Origin: Deltaproteobacteria bacterium
Lineage (GTDB): Bacteria; Myxococcota_A; Polyangia; Nannocystales; Nannocystaceae
NCBI GenBank assembly: GCA_016709225.1
Contig: JADJEE010000012.1
Coordinates: 2,709,501 to 2,773,500, forward strand
DNA length: 64,000 nt
Direction of reading: 5' to 3'
Shown here: positions 18,831-27,522 of the stretch, piece by piece
Position numbering within the stretch: position 1 is the stretch's first letter
Layout of the letters: each line of letters starts with the position of its first letter
The notes under the pieces: generated by a model
Databases searched by the model: none
What the model was told of the DNA's origin: nothing
The model's input: the letters and a program-made list of their open reading frames with translations, nothing else
Position numbers and translations under genes: made by a program

Positions 18831-19804
18831 GAGGCGCCTCCGAGCGTGACGAACGCGGGCAGGCCGGCCTGGAGGTTGCCCTCGGGTGCGTCGACGCGGA
18901 CGCGCACGCGGATCACGAGGTTGGGTCGCTCGGTCTCGCTGAAGAGGAACTTCGGCGTGAACTCGGTGGTGCGCGCGATGTGCTCGACGTGGCCCACCAA
19001 CGGATCGGGGTTGGCGTCGGTGCGGACCTCGAGCACGGTGCCGAGCTCGAGCTCACCGACCCGCGCCTGCGGCACGAACACGTCGACGTAGGGATGGTGC
19101 ACGTCGCCGAGCGTGACGATCGCGAGGCCGACCTGCGCGAACTCGTCGGGCTCGACGTGGACATCGAGCACCGTGCCGGAACCGTCGGTGTGCAGCACGT
19201 GGCGTGCGATGCGTTCCTCGGCGAGACGCACGGCGGTGTCGGCCGCGTCGGCGCGGGCGGTGGCGGCGTCGATCTCCTGGCTGCGCGCGCCGTGCTTCGC
19301 CCGCGACAGGCGTGCCTCGAGGTCGCGGCGATTGGCGGTCGCCGTCGCGATCGCGCTCTCGGCCGCGTCGAGGTCTGCGGCGGTGCCGATGCCGCCCTTG
19401 CTGAGCTGACGTTGGCGACCCACGTTCTGCTTCGCCAAGGTCTCGGCCGACTTCGCCGCGCTGAGCTCGGCCTGCAGCGACCGCACGTCCTCTGGGCGCG
19501 AGCCGGCCTGGATCAGCTCGAGCTCGGCTCGCACCGCGCGGGCCTCGGCGGCGCGGGCATCTCGACCGAGTCGTTCGAGGGTGTCGTCGAGCCGCGCGAG
19601 CTCGGCACCGGCCGGCAGCTCGTCGCCCTCGTCGACCGCGATGCGCAGCAATCGACCGGGGATCTCGAAGGCGAGCACGCGCTCGTCGAACTCGACGATG
19701 CCTTGGAACGGCTCGACGCCGACCTCCCGAGCCTGGCAGCCCGCGAGCATCACCAGCCCGCCGAGCCCCGCGAGGGCCACGATCGCCGCTGCATTCTTTA
19801 TCAT
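18827..19804 (-). CDS. HlyD-family membrane fusion lipoprotein
   Basis: 325 residues. The signal has a lipobox (LVMLAGC, Cys23), so this adaptor is probably lipid-anchored instead of held by a membrane helix. A lipoyl-like half-motif (FEIPGRLLRIAVDEGDEL) leads into a long coiled-coil hairpin (about 80-190, rich in Ala/Glu/Arg), then a second lipoyl half (GSGTVLDVHVEPDEFAQ) and a beta-barrel domain. It bridges the ABC-2 exporter to an outer membrane channel not encoded here. First gene of the operon; its ATG lies inside the proposed operator. Confidence 0.92.
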   Translation of the reverse strand: MIKNAAAIVALAGLGGLVMLAGCQAREVGVEPFQGIVEFDERVLAFEIPGRLLRIAVDEGDELPAGAELARLDDTLERLGRDARAAEARAVRAELELIQAGSRPEDVRSLQAELSAAKSAETLAKQNVGRQRQLSKGGIGTAADLDAAESAIATATANRRDLEARLSRAKHGARSQEIDAATARADAADTAVRLAEERIARHVLHTDGSGTVLDVHVEPDEFAQVGLAIVTLGDVHHPYVDVFVPQARVGELELGTVLEVRTDANPDPLVGHVEHIARTTEFTPKFLFSETERPNLVIRVRVRVDAPEGNLQAGLPAFVTLGGAS

Positions 19805-19839
19805 TCGTCTGATAATGCTACGATCCAGTCCGGTTTCAA
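19797..19839 (-). promoter_or_regulatory. Promoter and TetR operator of the HlyD/ABC operon
   Basis: On the minus strand, TTGAAA (19834-19839) is followed after 17 bases by ATTATC (19811-19816), a reasonable -35/-10 pair. The -10 is part of a palindrome, ATTATCA-N6-TGATAAA (19797-19816), that also covers the HlyD start codon. Transcription would start within a few bases of the ATG, so the mRNA is nearly leaderless. Binding of the operon's TetR here would block both -10 and start. This is one of very few AT-rich spots in the region. Confidence 0.6.
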
Positions 19840-19903
19840 CCGCAAACTTCGCGCGGGGCCGCCGAGGGCACCAGGACCCCCACTGCCCGCGTGCGGCAGC
19901 CGA

Positions 19904-21187
19904 TCACGCCAGCGCGTCGTCGCGGGTCTCTTCGCCGACGCCGAACGCCAGCAGCACCAACCCGACCAGCGGTGCCGCGGCGACCCAGGTCAGCACGGAG
20001 AGCGGGTTCGCACCGCTGCGTACGATCACGCCCACCGCAAAGGGGAACACCGCCGTGATCACGCGGCCGGCGTTGTAGCAGAAGCCGGCTCCGGTGCCGC
20101 GCAGTCGCATGGGGAACAGCTCGGGCAGGTAGAAGCTGAACGCGCCGAAGATGCCGAACACCGTCAGCCCCACCGCACCGAGCATGAGCAGGCGATCGAT
20201 CGCAGCCATGGGCAACCCGAAGGTGGCGAACAGTGCCACCGTGGCGCCGCTGAAGTAGATCGCGAACATCGGGCGTCGACCCCAGCGCAGCGCGATCGGG
20301 ACGGTGATGAGGGTGCCGATCAGCCCACCGACGTTGAACATGGTGGTGCCGAGGGTGATGAACTCGGTCTTGCGCGCCGCCAGCGTCGCCGCGTCGGTCG
20401 AGGTGTCGGCGGCGAGGAAGCTCGCGATGATGGGGATGAACACCGAGCAGCTCCACCACGTGACCAGGGCGATGACCGCCATCGCGAGCCCGCCGAGCGT
20501 GCGACGACGCAGCGCCGGTGTGAACAGCTCGCGCAGCTGCGTGCGCCCCGACGGGGTCCAGTGCTCGGGCTCCTTCACGCCCAGGCGGATCAGCATCGCG
20601 ACGGCGGCGGGGATGAGCCCGGTCAGGAACACCGCGCGCCACGACAGGCCCGGGTCGGCCGCGATCGAGTCGAGCTGGCGGGTGAAGACGTCGTTGACGA
20701 AGGTCGCCAAGAACAGCCCGATGGGCGCCGAGGTGTAGAGCAGCGCACCGCCGAGGATGCGCTTGTCCTTCGGCATGGTCTCGGCGACCAGCGATGCGCC
20801 GGCAGCCCACTCACCACCGATGCCGAGGCTGGCGACCAGGCGGAAGATCGCCAGCACCCACAGGTTCGGCGCGAAGGCACAGGCCGCGGTGCCGAGCGCG
20901 TAGGTCAGCATCGTCAGCAGCAGCGTGCGGGTGCGGCCGAGGCGATCGGTGAGCTTGCCGAACAACACGCCGCCGAGCGCCCAGCCGAGCAGCAGCAGGC
21001 TCGACAACGCGGCGGTCCAGAACATCGTGTCGGCCTTGGCCGCGGGATCGGCGGGGTCGTAGCCCAGCAAGTTGGGCACGCAGATCGGCGCGACGTAGTT
21101 GAACAGCAGGCCGTCGAAGACATCGAAGCCCCAGCCCAGCCACGCCGCTGCGAGCACGAGCCATTGATAGCGGGTGAGACCGAGCAC
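19904..21187 (-). CDS. Major facilitator superfamily transporter (metabolite:H+ symporter type)
   Basis: 427 residues with about 12 membrane helices. The loop 2-3 motif is GKLTDRLGRTR, and helix 4 contains RLVASLGIGGEWAAG, typical of the sialate/aromatic-acid/sugar-porter-like symporter branch. Helix 1 has WLGWGFDVFDGLLFN, with the acidic pair seen in that branch. The substrate is unknown, probably an organic acid or sugar. It runs in the same direction as the HlyD operon, 99 bases upstream of it, but with its own unit. An inverted repeat lies just ahead of its start. Confidence 0.9.
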   Translation of the reverse strand: MLGLTRYQWLVLAAAWLGWGFDVFDGLLFNYVAPICVPNLLGYDPADPAAKADTMFWTAALSSLLLLGWALGGVLFGKLTDRLGRTRTLLLTMLTYALGTAACAFAPNLWVLAIFRLVASLGIGGEWAAGASLVAETMPKDKRILGGALLYTSAPIGLFLATFVNDVFTRQLDSIAADPGLSWRAVFLTGLIPAAVAMLIRLGVKEPEHWTPSGRTQLRELFTPALRRRTLGGLAMAVIALVTWWSCSVFIPIIASFLAADTSTDAATLAARKTEFITLGTTMFNVGGLIGTLITVPIALRWGRRPMFAIYFSGATVALFATFGLPMAAIDRLLMLGAVGLTVFGIFGAFSFYLPELFPMRLRGTGAGFCYNAGRVITAVFPFAVGVIVRSGANPLSVLTWVAAAPLVGLVLLAFGVGEETRDDALA

Positions 21188-21188
21188 G

Positions 21189-21221
21189 CCGAGGCGTCGA
21201 CGCTAACAGTCTGCGCCTCGG
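21189..21221. repeat. Inverted repeat upstream of the MFS gene
   Basis: CCGAGGCG (21189-21196) and CGCCTCGG (21214-21221) form 8-bp arms around 17 bases. It lies immediately upstream of the MFS start codon on the minus strand, so it could be an operator or an mRNA hairpin that limits ribosome access. Confidence 0.4.
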
Positions 21222-21289
21222 CTGGGCAACACGTCCGCGGTCGTCGCTCGCGAGCGGGGCCGCGGGCGGGCGCTCGGCGAGCGCCCGCG

Positions 21290-22108
21290 TCAGCCGCTGC
21301 AGCCGTCGCCGCTGCAGGTCTTCTTGCACGTGGCGCCGCTGCAGTCGCGCTTGCAGTTGCCGCCCGAGCAGCCGAGATCACAGCTCGAGCCGGCCTTGCA
21401 GGCCTGCGTGCAGTTGCCACCCGAGCACTCGAACTGACAGCTGGCCTTGGCGCCGCAGGACTGCTTGCAGTTGCCGCCCGAGCACGTGAACTTGCACGAG
21501 CCGGAGTCGGCGCAGTTCTGTGCGCAGCCACCACTCGAGCAGCCGCCCGACTTGGCGCTACCGGCCGAGCCACCGGCCGAGCCACCGGCCGAGCCACCGG
21601 GAACCTTCACGCCGGGCACCTCGATGCCGCCCGGTCCGACCTTGACCCCGCCGACCTCGACGCCCTTGTCGGTGACCTTCGCGTCGCCGGCCACCACCTC
21701 GCCCTTGGCGCCGTCGACCTTCACGGTGCCACCGGCACCGCTGACCTCGACCTTGTCCTTGCCCGCTTCGATCTCGGCGCCACCGGCTGCGACCTTCGCG
21801 TTGCCTGCGGCATCGACCGACGCCACGCCGTTGACCTTCACGTTGCCGTTGGCGTCGACGTCGACGCCGACCTCACCGGCCTTGACGCCGTCCTTGGAGA
21901 CCTCGACACCCGGCGCCACGACGCCGTCCTTGGAGACCTCGACACCCGGCGCCTTGACGCCGTCCTTGGAGACCTCGACGCCCGGCGCCTTGACGCCGTC
22001 CTTGGAGACCTCGACGCCTCCAGCCTTGATCTCACCCTTCTGGGTGTTGTCACAGGCGGCAAAGACGATGGTCGCAGCGATGAGGGAGGCAAGCGTGGTT
22101 CGAAGCAT
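21290..22108 (-). CDS. Repeat-rich lipoprotein with Cys-rich C-terminus
   Basis: 272 residues from the ATG at 22108. The signal has a lipobox (IVFAAC, about Cys18). Four 12-residue units of the type GVEVSKDGVKAP follow, then further degenerate Val/Gly/Lys repeats, a GGSAGGSAGGSAG linker and a Cys-rich end with three units of about 21 residues (CSGGNCKQSC, CSGGNCTQAC, CSGGNCKRDC). The regular spacing suggests a disulfide-linked or metal-binding surface domain. No known function. It is divergent from the esterase gene, with a GGCGCCG/CGGCGCC inverted repeat between them (22130-22156). Confidence 0.8.
   Translation of the reverse strand: MLRTTLASLIAATIVFAACDNTQKGEIKAGGVEVSKDGVKAPGVEVSKDGVKAPGVEVSKDGVVAPGVEVSKDGVKAGEVGVDVDANGNVKVNGVASVDAAGNAKVAAGGAEIEAGKDKVEVSGAGGTVKVDGAKGEVVAGDAKVTDKGVEVGGVKVGPGGIEVPGVKVPGGSAGGSAGGSAGSAKSGGCSSGGCAQNCADSGSCKFTCSGGNCKQSCGAKASCQFECSGGNCTQACKAGSSCDLGCSGGNCKRDCSGATCKKTCSGDGCSG
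21885..22028 (-). repeat. Four tandem 36-bp coding repeats
   Basis: Units start at 21885, 21921, 21957 and 21993 with an exact 36-base period and near identity. They encode the GVEVSKDGVKAP units of the lipoprotein at 21290-22108. Copy number could vary by slippage or recombination. Confidence 0.85.
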
Positions 22109-22172
22109 GGTGAAGACCTCTCGGGTGATGGCGCCGCCGATGGTACCGTCGGCGCCGTTCATGGGATACACG

Positions 22173-23684
22173 ATGACGCGTGCGAATCATGCGGGGGCGG
22201 GTGCAGGCCTGCGCGCGGGGTCACAGCCAGACGCCGGTGCGCAGCGAATCGTGCACGGACTCGGCGTGCTCGCGGCAAGCCTCGCGCTGGGCTGCGCGAC
22301 CCCGAGCGAGGCTGGCGAGGGCTCGTCGAGCGAGGGCTCGACCACCCGCGACACCGTCACGACGGTGACGCCGACCACCTCGGGCTCGGGCGCGACCGCG
22401 ACCGGCAGCGACGACAGTGCTGGTAGCACGGTGTCCGGCCCCGCCGAGTCCGGCGACGGCAGCAGCACCGGCGACGCGCCGGCGGCCGATGCCTGTGCGG
22501 CGTACGACGAGTTCGCCCAGGCCCTCGCGGGCGACCCCGACGACGCCGCGCGGGACGATCGCCAAGACGAGTTCCTGCGCACGATGTGGCGCTCGGACGA
22601 GGGCCTGCCGATCCGCTGCGACGGTCGCATGATCGTGCTGTTCGCCGACGACGGGGCCGGTGCGTGGTCGGTGACCGGCGACTTCGCCGATTGGGATCCA
22701 CGCGCGCACCCGCTGCAGCCGCTGGTCGAAGGCTACGGACTGCTCGTGGCCGAGCTCGCGATCGAGGAGCCGCTGGCCCCGTCGCTCTACAAGCTCGTGC
22801 GCGACGGCACCGAGTACGTCGCCGATCCGTGGGCGCGTCGCTTCGGCTGGGACGAGTTCGGTGAGTACTCGCTCACGTCGGCGCGCGCCGACGCCTCGCA
22901 CCTCGAGCGCTACCCTGCGTTCGACGACGCGCTCGCCTCGCTGCAGCCCCGCCGGGTGGTGGTGTACGTGCCCGCCGGCGCGTCGTCGCGCTCGGCGTTG
23001 CCGGTGCTGTACATGCACGACGGCCAGAACCTCTTCGCCCCCGACGCGCCCTACGGCGGCTGGCAGGTGGGCGCAGCGATCGACGCGGCGATCGAGGGCG
23101 GCGTCATGCCGCCGGCGTTGGTGGTCGCGATCGACAACACCAGCGATCGCTTCGACGAGTACGGTCCGAGCGTCGACGACCTCGGCCAAGGGCCGGTCGG
23201 TGGGCGTGCCGACGAGTACGCCGACTTCCTCGTCGACGGTGTGATCCCGTTCGTCGACGCCCGCTACCCCACCGCCGCCGATCGAGCCTCACGGGCGGTG
23301 CTCGGCTCGAGCATGGGCGGGCTCGTGAGCCTGTACATCGCGTGGCGACACCCGGAGGTCTTCGGGGCCGCGGGCTCGATGTCGGGCACGCTCGAGTGGG
23401 GGCAGATCGGTGCCGACAACGATCGCGTGCTCGATCTCTACGAGGCCACGCCGCCCGACGACGTGTGGATCTACCTCGACAGCGGCGGCAACCCGCCGTG
23501 CCCCGGTGGCAGCGACAACTACTGCGTCACGGTGGAGATGCGCGACGCGCTGGTGGGGCTGGGATGGACCGAGGGCGAGCGCCTGGCGTGGCTGCACGCC
23601 CCCGGTGCGACCCACGACGAGGCCGCCTGGGCGGCACGGATGCCGGGCTTCTTGGCCTTGCTGGGCCCACAGTGGGCCAACTGA
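22173..23684 (+). CDS. Esterase-family alpha/beta hydrolase lipoprotein (Fes/IroE-like)
   Basis: 503 residues from the ATG at 22173. The lipobox is LALGC at about residue 40, preceded by an unusually long N-region; a GTG at 22251 would give a shorter signal. A Ser/Thr/Gly/Asp linker follows, then an early-set-like domain (AWSVTGDFADWDP) and an esterase domain with GSSMGG around the nucleophile Ser. Related enzymes cleave siderophore or carbohydrate esters. A His in the closing segment (LHAPGATHDEAAW) is the likely catalytic base. The substrate is unknown. It acts outside the cytoplasm. Confidence 0.85.
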   Translation: MTRANHAGAGAGLRAGSQPDAGAQRIVHGLGVLAASLALGCATPSEAGEGSSSEGSTTRDTVTTVTPTTSGSGATATGSDDSAGSTVSGPAESGDGSSTGDAPAADACAAYDEFAQALAGDPDDAARDDRQDEFLRTMWRSDEGLPIRCDGRMIVLFADDGAGAWSVTGDFADWDPRAHPLQPLVEGYGLLVAELAIEEPLAPSLYKLVRDGTEYVADPWARRFGWDEFGEYSLTSARADASHLERYPAFDDALASLQPRRVVVYVPAGASSRSALPVLYMHDGQNLFAPDAPYGGWQVGAAIDAAIEGGVMPPALVVAIDNTSDRFDEYGPSVDDLGQGPVGGRADEYADFLVDGVIPFVDARYPTAADRASRAVLGSSMGGLVSLYIAWRHPEVFGAAGSMSGTLEWGQIGADNDRVLDLYEATPPDDVWIYLDSGGNPPCPGGSDNYCVTVEMRDALVGLGWTEGERLAWLHAPGATHDEAAWAARMPGFLALLGPQWAN

Positions 23685-23800
23685 TGCGCCCGTGCGCACG
23701 CGGGCGGTCAACCGCATGCGTGCCGGCGACTGGACAGAACCAACGCTCTACGCCAAGCTCGGGTCAGCCCAACGGTTCGGGCGACGAGGAAGAGACACGC

Positions 23801-24064
23801 ATGGCAAATCTCAAGCACATCGCAGCGACGCTCGCCATCCTGGGTTCCGGCGCGCTGGTGTTCACCGGTTGCGAGAAGAAGGGCGAGGCCACGGAGACCC
23901 CCGGCGGTGCCGGCGGTGACGATGCTGCGGCTGGCGGCGATGCTGCGGGTGGTGGCGATGCTGCCGACGCAGGTGGCGACGCCGCTGGCGGCGATGCGGC
24001 CGAGGCCAAGTGCGGCGAAGGCCACACCGAAGAAGGTCACTGCGGCGCCGACGGCGAGGGCTGA
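23801..24064 (+). CDS. Small Gly/Ala/Asp-rich lipoprotein
   Basis: 87 residues. A lipobox (GALVFTGC, about Cys24) follows a Lys-containing signal. The mature part is a low-complexity GGDAAGGGDAADAGGDAA run ending in a short conserved-looking tail with two Cys and two His (KCGEGHTEEGHCG). That tail could bind metal. A good ribosome site (GAGGAAGAG) precedes the ATG. Gene-size lipoproteins of this style are frequent in this lineage; the function is unknown. Confidence 0.75.
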   Translation: MANLKHIAATLAILGSGALVFTGCEKKGEATETPGGAGGDDAAAGGDAAGGGDAADAGGDAAGGDAAEAKCGEGHTEEGHCGADGEG

Positions 24065-24107
24065 AGTCCCTTTGCCTCGAGCTGCGGCCCCCTTGGGCCC
24101 GCACGAC

Positions 24108-24150
24108 GAAGCCCTCGCGGTCATCGACCCCGAGGGCTTCGGCATTTCTT
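24108..24150. terminator. Bidirectional terminator hairpin
   Basis: A perfect 10-bp stem, GAAGCCCTCG (24108-24117) with CGAGGGCTTC (24131-24140), is followed on the plus strand by GGCATTTCTT. It lies between the small lipoprotein gene and the convergent VWA gene and could end both transcripts. It is the best intrinsic terminator seen in the window. Confidence 0.75.
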
Positions 24151-24176
24151 GGGTCGCGACGGCTCGTGCGGCGGCG

Positions 24177-25745
24177 TCAGTCCTGCGGCCACGGGTCGGG
24201 CGGGTTCTTGGTCGGCGCCGGATCGGCAGCACCGCGGGCGCGTAGGTTGTCGATGAACTTCTGCACGTAGCGCAGATCGTCTTCGATGTCGTCGTCGTCG
24301 TTGCGCGCGAGCCAGCCCTGCACCGACTCCGCCAGCGGCAGCAGCACCGCGAGCGCCCCGGCGTCGTCGCCCCACGCGGCGCGCTCGCTCGCCAGCTGGA
24401 ACCCCGCGAACACGTTGAGCATGACGAAGGCCTTCTCGACCGCGCTGCCGTCGAAGCGACCGCCCTCCGGCGTCTCGCCCGGCGCCAGCGTGCTGGTGAT
24501 GGGGAACTCCTGCGCACGTGTCTCGCCGGACACGGGCTCGACGTAGCTGAGCGCGAGCCGGCCGACCGTGCCGACGTTGCTGCTCGCGCTTGCCAGGTGC
24601 GGCACCAGCTCGGCGATGATGGCCCCGCCGCCGCCGCGACGGCCGTTCTCGTGATCCGCAGTGGTGGTGCGGTGGGCGATCTGCACGTTCGGGATCGAGA
24701 TCGCCGCGCTATTGCCGTCGAGCTCGAAGCGCTTGGTGCCGTACATCGCCCGCAGCGTGTAGCCGGGCTCGATGTCGACGTCGATGCGAAGGTCGCGGGC
24801 CAACGGCACGAGGAACGTGTTGACCTCCTCCTCGAAGACCTCTCGCACGGCGGCGGGATCCTCGAGGTAGTAGAACGCGCCGCCGCCGGACTCCGACAAC
24901 CGCCGCATCAACACCGGGTCGAAGTCCTCGCCGATGCCGACCGTGGTCAGCGAGTGGCCGAGCTCGTTGTAGCCCGCGCTCATGGCGACGATCTTCGACG
25001 TGCTCGTGATCCCCGCGGTGGCCTCGCCGTCGGACAGCAGCACCACGCGGCTCTGGCGGCCCTCAGCGGTGGCCGCGGCCACGCGCTCGTAGCCCACGCG
25101 CAAGCCGTCGTAGATGTTGGTCTTGCCGTCGGCGGCGAGCGCCTCGATCGCGAGCTGGAGATCGGCGGTCGCATCGCCCGCGGCGCCGTCGAGCAGCACC
25201 TCGGCGCCGTTGTCGAACGCCACCAGCCACACGCGATCCTCGGGCGCGAGATCGTCGAGCATGCGCAGCAGGCCCTCGCGAACGTACTCGATGGGCTCGC
25301 CGATCATCGAGCCGCTGGTGTCGATCACGAACGCGATGTCGAGCGGTGGCCGCTCGAAGGTCGAGGGGTCGACGTCGGTGTTCATGCCCAACATCACGGT
25401 CGTGCAGTTGCTGCCGTTGATCATGTTGCCCATCACGCCGAGCTGGCCGTGCAGGCACACGTCGTTGCCGCAGGTCGCCGCCGGCAGCTCGATCTTGTGT
25501 TCGTTGAAGAAGCCGACGTCGTCGAGGGTCTGCGGGCCGGGAATCCCGCCGGCGTCGAGGATCGAGCGGAACTGTCCGAAGTCCTGCGCGCCGCCCTGAC
25601 CGACGCCGGGCCCGTTCTCACCGCCGCCGTCGCCGGCGAGCGATGCGTCCTCCGAAGATGCGCTGCATCCGACCAGCGCGGTGAGGCCGGCGACGAGCGA
25701 GAGTCCGAGCAAGGTCGAAGCGCGATGGGTGTGTCGTGCAAGCAT
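24177..25745 (-). CDS. VWA-domain lipoprotein
   Basis: 522 residues from the ATG at 25745, with GGAG eight bases upstream. The lipobox is LTALVGC (about Cys27). The von Willebrand A domain (about 135-310) has an intact MIDAS: DTSGSM, the Thr in GKTNIYDG, and LSDGEA. The C-terminal part resembles the domain after VWA in YfbK-like proteins (AFVMLNVFAGFQLASE, then a PLAESVQGWL helix). It is probably a metal-dependent adhesion or assembly protein on the cell surface. It sits 29 bases downstream of an unknown membrane protein gene and is likely co-transcribed with it. Confidence 0.88.
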   Translation of the reverse strand: MLARHTHRASTLLGLSLVAGLTALVGCSASSEDASLAGDGGGENGPGVGQGGAQDFGQFRSILDAGGIPGPQTLDDVGFFNEHKIELPAATCGNDVCLHGQLGVMGNMINGSNCTTVMLGMNTDVDPSTFERPPLDIAFVIDTSGSMIGEPIEYVREGLLRMLDDLAPEDRVWLVAFDNGAEVLLDGAAGDATADLQLAIEALAADGKTNIYDGLRVGYERVAAATAEGRQSRVVLLSDGEATAGITSTSKIVAMSAGYNELGHSLTTVGIGEDFDPVLMRRLSESGGGAFYYLEDPAAVREVFEEEVNTFLVPLARDLRIDVDIEPGYTLRAMYGTKRFELDGNSAAISIPNVQIAHRTTTADHENGRRGGGGAIIAELVPHLASASSNVGTVGRLALSYVEPVSGETRAQEFPITSTLAPGETPEGGRFDGSAVEKAFVMLNVFAGFQLASERAAWGDDAGALAVLLPLAESVQGWLARNDDDDIEDDLRYVQKFIDNLRARGAADPAPTKNPPDPWPQD

Positions 25746-25774
25746 GATGGTCTCCATTCCGTGCGCGAGCGGGT

Positions 25775-27376
25775 TCACTGCGCGGCACCTTCGAGCAAGA
25801 CGGCGAGTTCGAGATCGGTGCCGAGCAGGTCGGGCCCCGCGGCGCAGCTGGTCGCGAGCGCCACCCGATCCTGGGCGTGGGCCAGCACGAGCGTCGCGCG
25901 CGTCCCGTCGCTGCCGGTGAGCGTCGTGGGAGCGTCGCCGAGCGGCACCTGCGACGCGGGATAGACACCGCCGCCGGCCCAGAGGCTGACCGTGCGGCCC
26001 ACCGCACCGCAGGCATCGACCGAGAGCTCGCAGCCGTACACCGGCACCGCCGACAGCTGCAGCGCGCCGAGCTCGGGCAGGCTGCGGCCGCGGCTGACCC
26101 ACAGCGCGCGGCTCGGCGCGGCCGGGGTGAGATCTTCGCCGAGCAGCTCGATGACCAACGAGGTGTTGTCCAAGCCGTAGTCGCTGCGGATCGCGATGCG
26201 CTCGTCGGCCGCGAAGGGGAACGCCAGCGCAGTCGGCATGCACAGGTACATGCGGTGGTCCTGCTCGCTGGCGAGCTCCTCGAGGTCGATCGCGGTGCAA
26301 CCGTCGACGCCGGGCGTGACCGCGGCGACGCGGAAGCTGCCGGCGACGTGCTCGTCGCCCCAGTCGACGCGATCGGCATCGTCGGGCGCCGCACACTCGC
26401 CGGTTGGTTCCTCGACCTCGTTCGAGCGCAGGAACAACACCTCGTCGCGGGCGTCGTAGTGACCGCGGTCGTCGCCGTCGAGGGACAGCGACACCCAGCC
26501 GGGGCTCAGCTCGTCGAGTCCGAGACCCTCGATCTGGTGCTGCGAGATCTCGCCGTCGCGCCAGAACAGCACCGCGGGGGCGAAGCCGTCGGCGTCGATC
26601 CGCGCGGCATAGCAGGTCTGCTCGCCCTCGAAGTGGTCGATGACCGTGAGGTTGGCGTCGACCGGCACCGTCCACGACTGCACGTCGCCGAACAGCGCGT
26701 CGCTCAGCAGTCGCGCCGGGTCCTCGGCGACTTGGTCGCAGTCGACGAGTACGTCGTCGGCGAGGCGTCGGATGTGAACGACCATCTCCTCGCCGGTCGC
26801 GTTGTGCAGCCACACGTCGCCCTCGATGCTCGGCAGCCACTCGGGGAATGGCTCGGTCTCGGGCCCCGGCTGCGAGGTCGCCACCGAGCACAGCAGGCCG
26901 ACGGCGGCGGCACCGGCCTCTGCGCTGCGGCGCGCCAGCCGAGCGGGCGCGGTGGTCGTCGCGGCACCGAGCACGCGAAGCGAGAGCCACAGTACGGGCA
27001 GCGCCACGAGGTCGGTGGGATCGGAGGTGATCCGCCAGGGGAATCCGAAGCCGGCCATCAGCGACGACCACAGCTCGGCGAACGGCAACGACAGCTGGAT
27101 CGCGGTGAAGACCACGCCGACGGCGACGTGTGCCGCAAACCAGCCCCGGCGCGAGCGCACCGTCAGCGCGGTCGCCAGCAGCGCGGGCGCAATCGCCAGA
27201 CCGGCGAAGTCGCTGAGCTTGCCGGTGACCGCATCGGGCAGCAGGCCAGCGAACTTCAGCCACTGATCATTGACGGCCAGCAGCACCAAGGAGGCGAGCC
27301 ACAGCGGGTGCAGCAACGCGCGTTGCGGCGCCAGGGAGTGGGCCGAGGCTTCGGACGAGGCGGGGTGGACGGGCAT
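25775..27376 (-). CDS. Membrane protein with large extracytoplasmic domain, unknown function
   Basis: 533 residues. Four to five membrane helices lie in the first 165 residues (starting LWLASLVLLAVNDQWLKF and ATGKLSDFAGLAIAPALLATAL-like segments), followed by about 370 residues of beta-rich soluble domain with scattered Cys. The KLSDFAGL segment recalls a family of short uncharacterised integral proteins. I recognise no enzyme motif. It is the first gene of an apparent two-gene operon with the VWA lipoprotein. Confidence 0.8.
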   Translation of the reverse strand: MPVHPASSEASAHSLAPQRALLHPLWLASLVLLAVNDQWLKFAGLLPDAVTGKLSDFAGLAIAPALLATALTVRSRRGWFAAHVAVGVVFTAIQLSLPFAELWSSLMAGFGFPWRITSDPTDLVALPVLWLSLRVLGAATTTAPARLARRSAEAGAAAVGLLCSVATSQPGPETEPFPEWLPSIEGDVWLHNATGEEMVVHIRRLADDVLVDCDQVAEDPARLLSDALFGDVQSWTVPVDANLTVIDHFEGEQTCYAARIDADGFAPAVLFWRDGEISQHQIEGLGLDELSPGWVSLSLDGDDRGHYDARDEVLFLRSNEVEEPTGECAAPDDADRVDWGDEHVAGSFRVAAVTPGVDGCTAIDLEELASEQDHRMYLCMPTALAFPFAADERIAIRSDYGLDNTSLVIELLGEDLTPAAPSRALWVSRGRSLPELGALQLSAVPVYGCELSVDACGAVGRTVSLWAGGGVYPASQVPLGDAPTTLTGSDGTRATLVLAHAQDRVALATSCAAGPDLLGTDLELAVLLEGAAQ

Positions 27377-27522
27377 GGCGGGTCTCTTCCGGAGGGGGTA
27401 GTGCCCGCCGTGGGTCCGACGATCGCGGGGCCATGCACTCCGTTCGTGATCCGCGACAAACCGCCCACAGCGACCTTCGCAAGCACGGGCGCACCGGGCG
27501 AGCGGGCGCTATGCTGAGGGCC

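Noticed and set aside
21885..22028. 36-bp repeats resembling CRISPR repeats
   Set aside because: The units are tandem with no spacers and encode a 12-residue protein repeat.
21447..22172. N-terminal extension of the esterase frame
   Set aside because: The extension is antisense to the repeat lipoprotein and would hide the lipoprotein signal; the start at 22173 fits better.
18980..22426. A 1148-codon open frame on the plus strand
   Set aside because: It runs antisense to the HlyD, MFS and repeat-lipoprotein genes, which have clear family motifs. Long open frames on the other strand are expected at this GC content.
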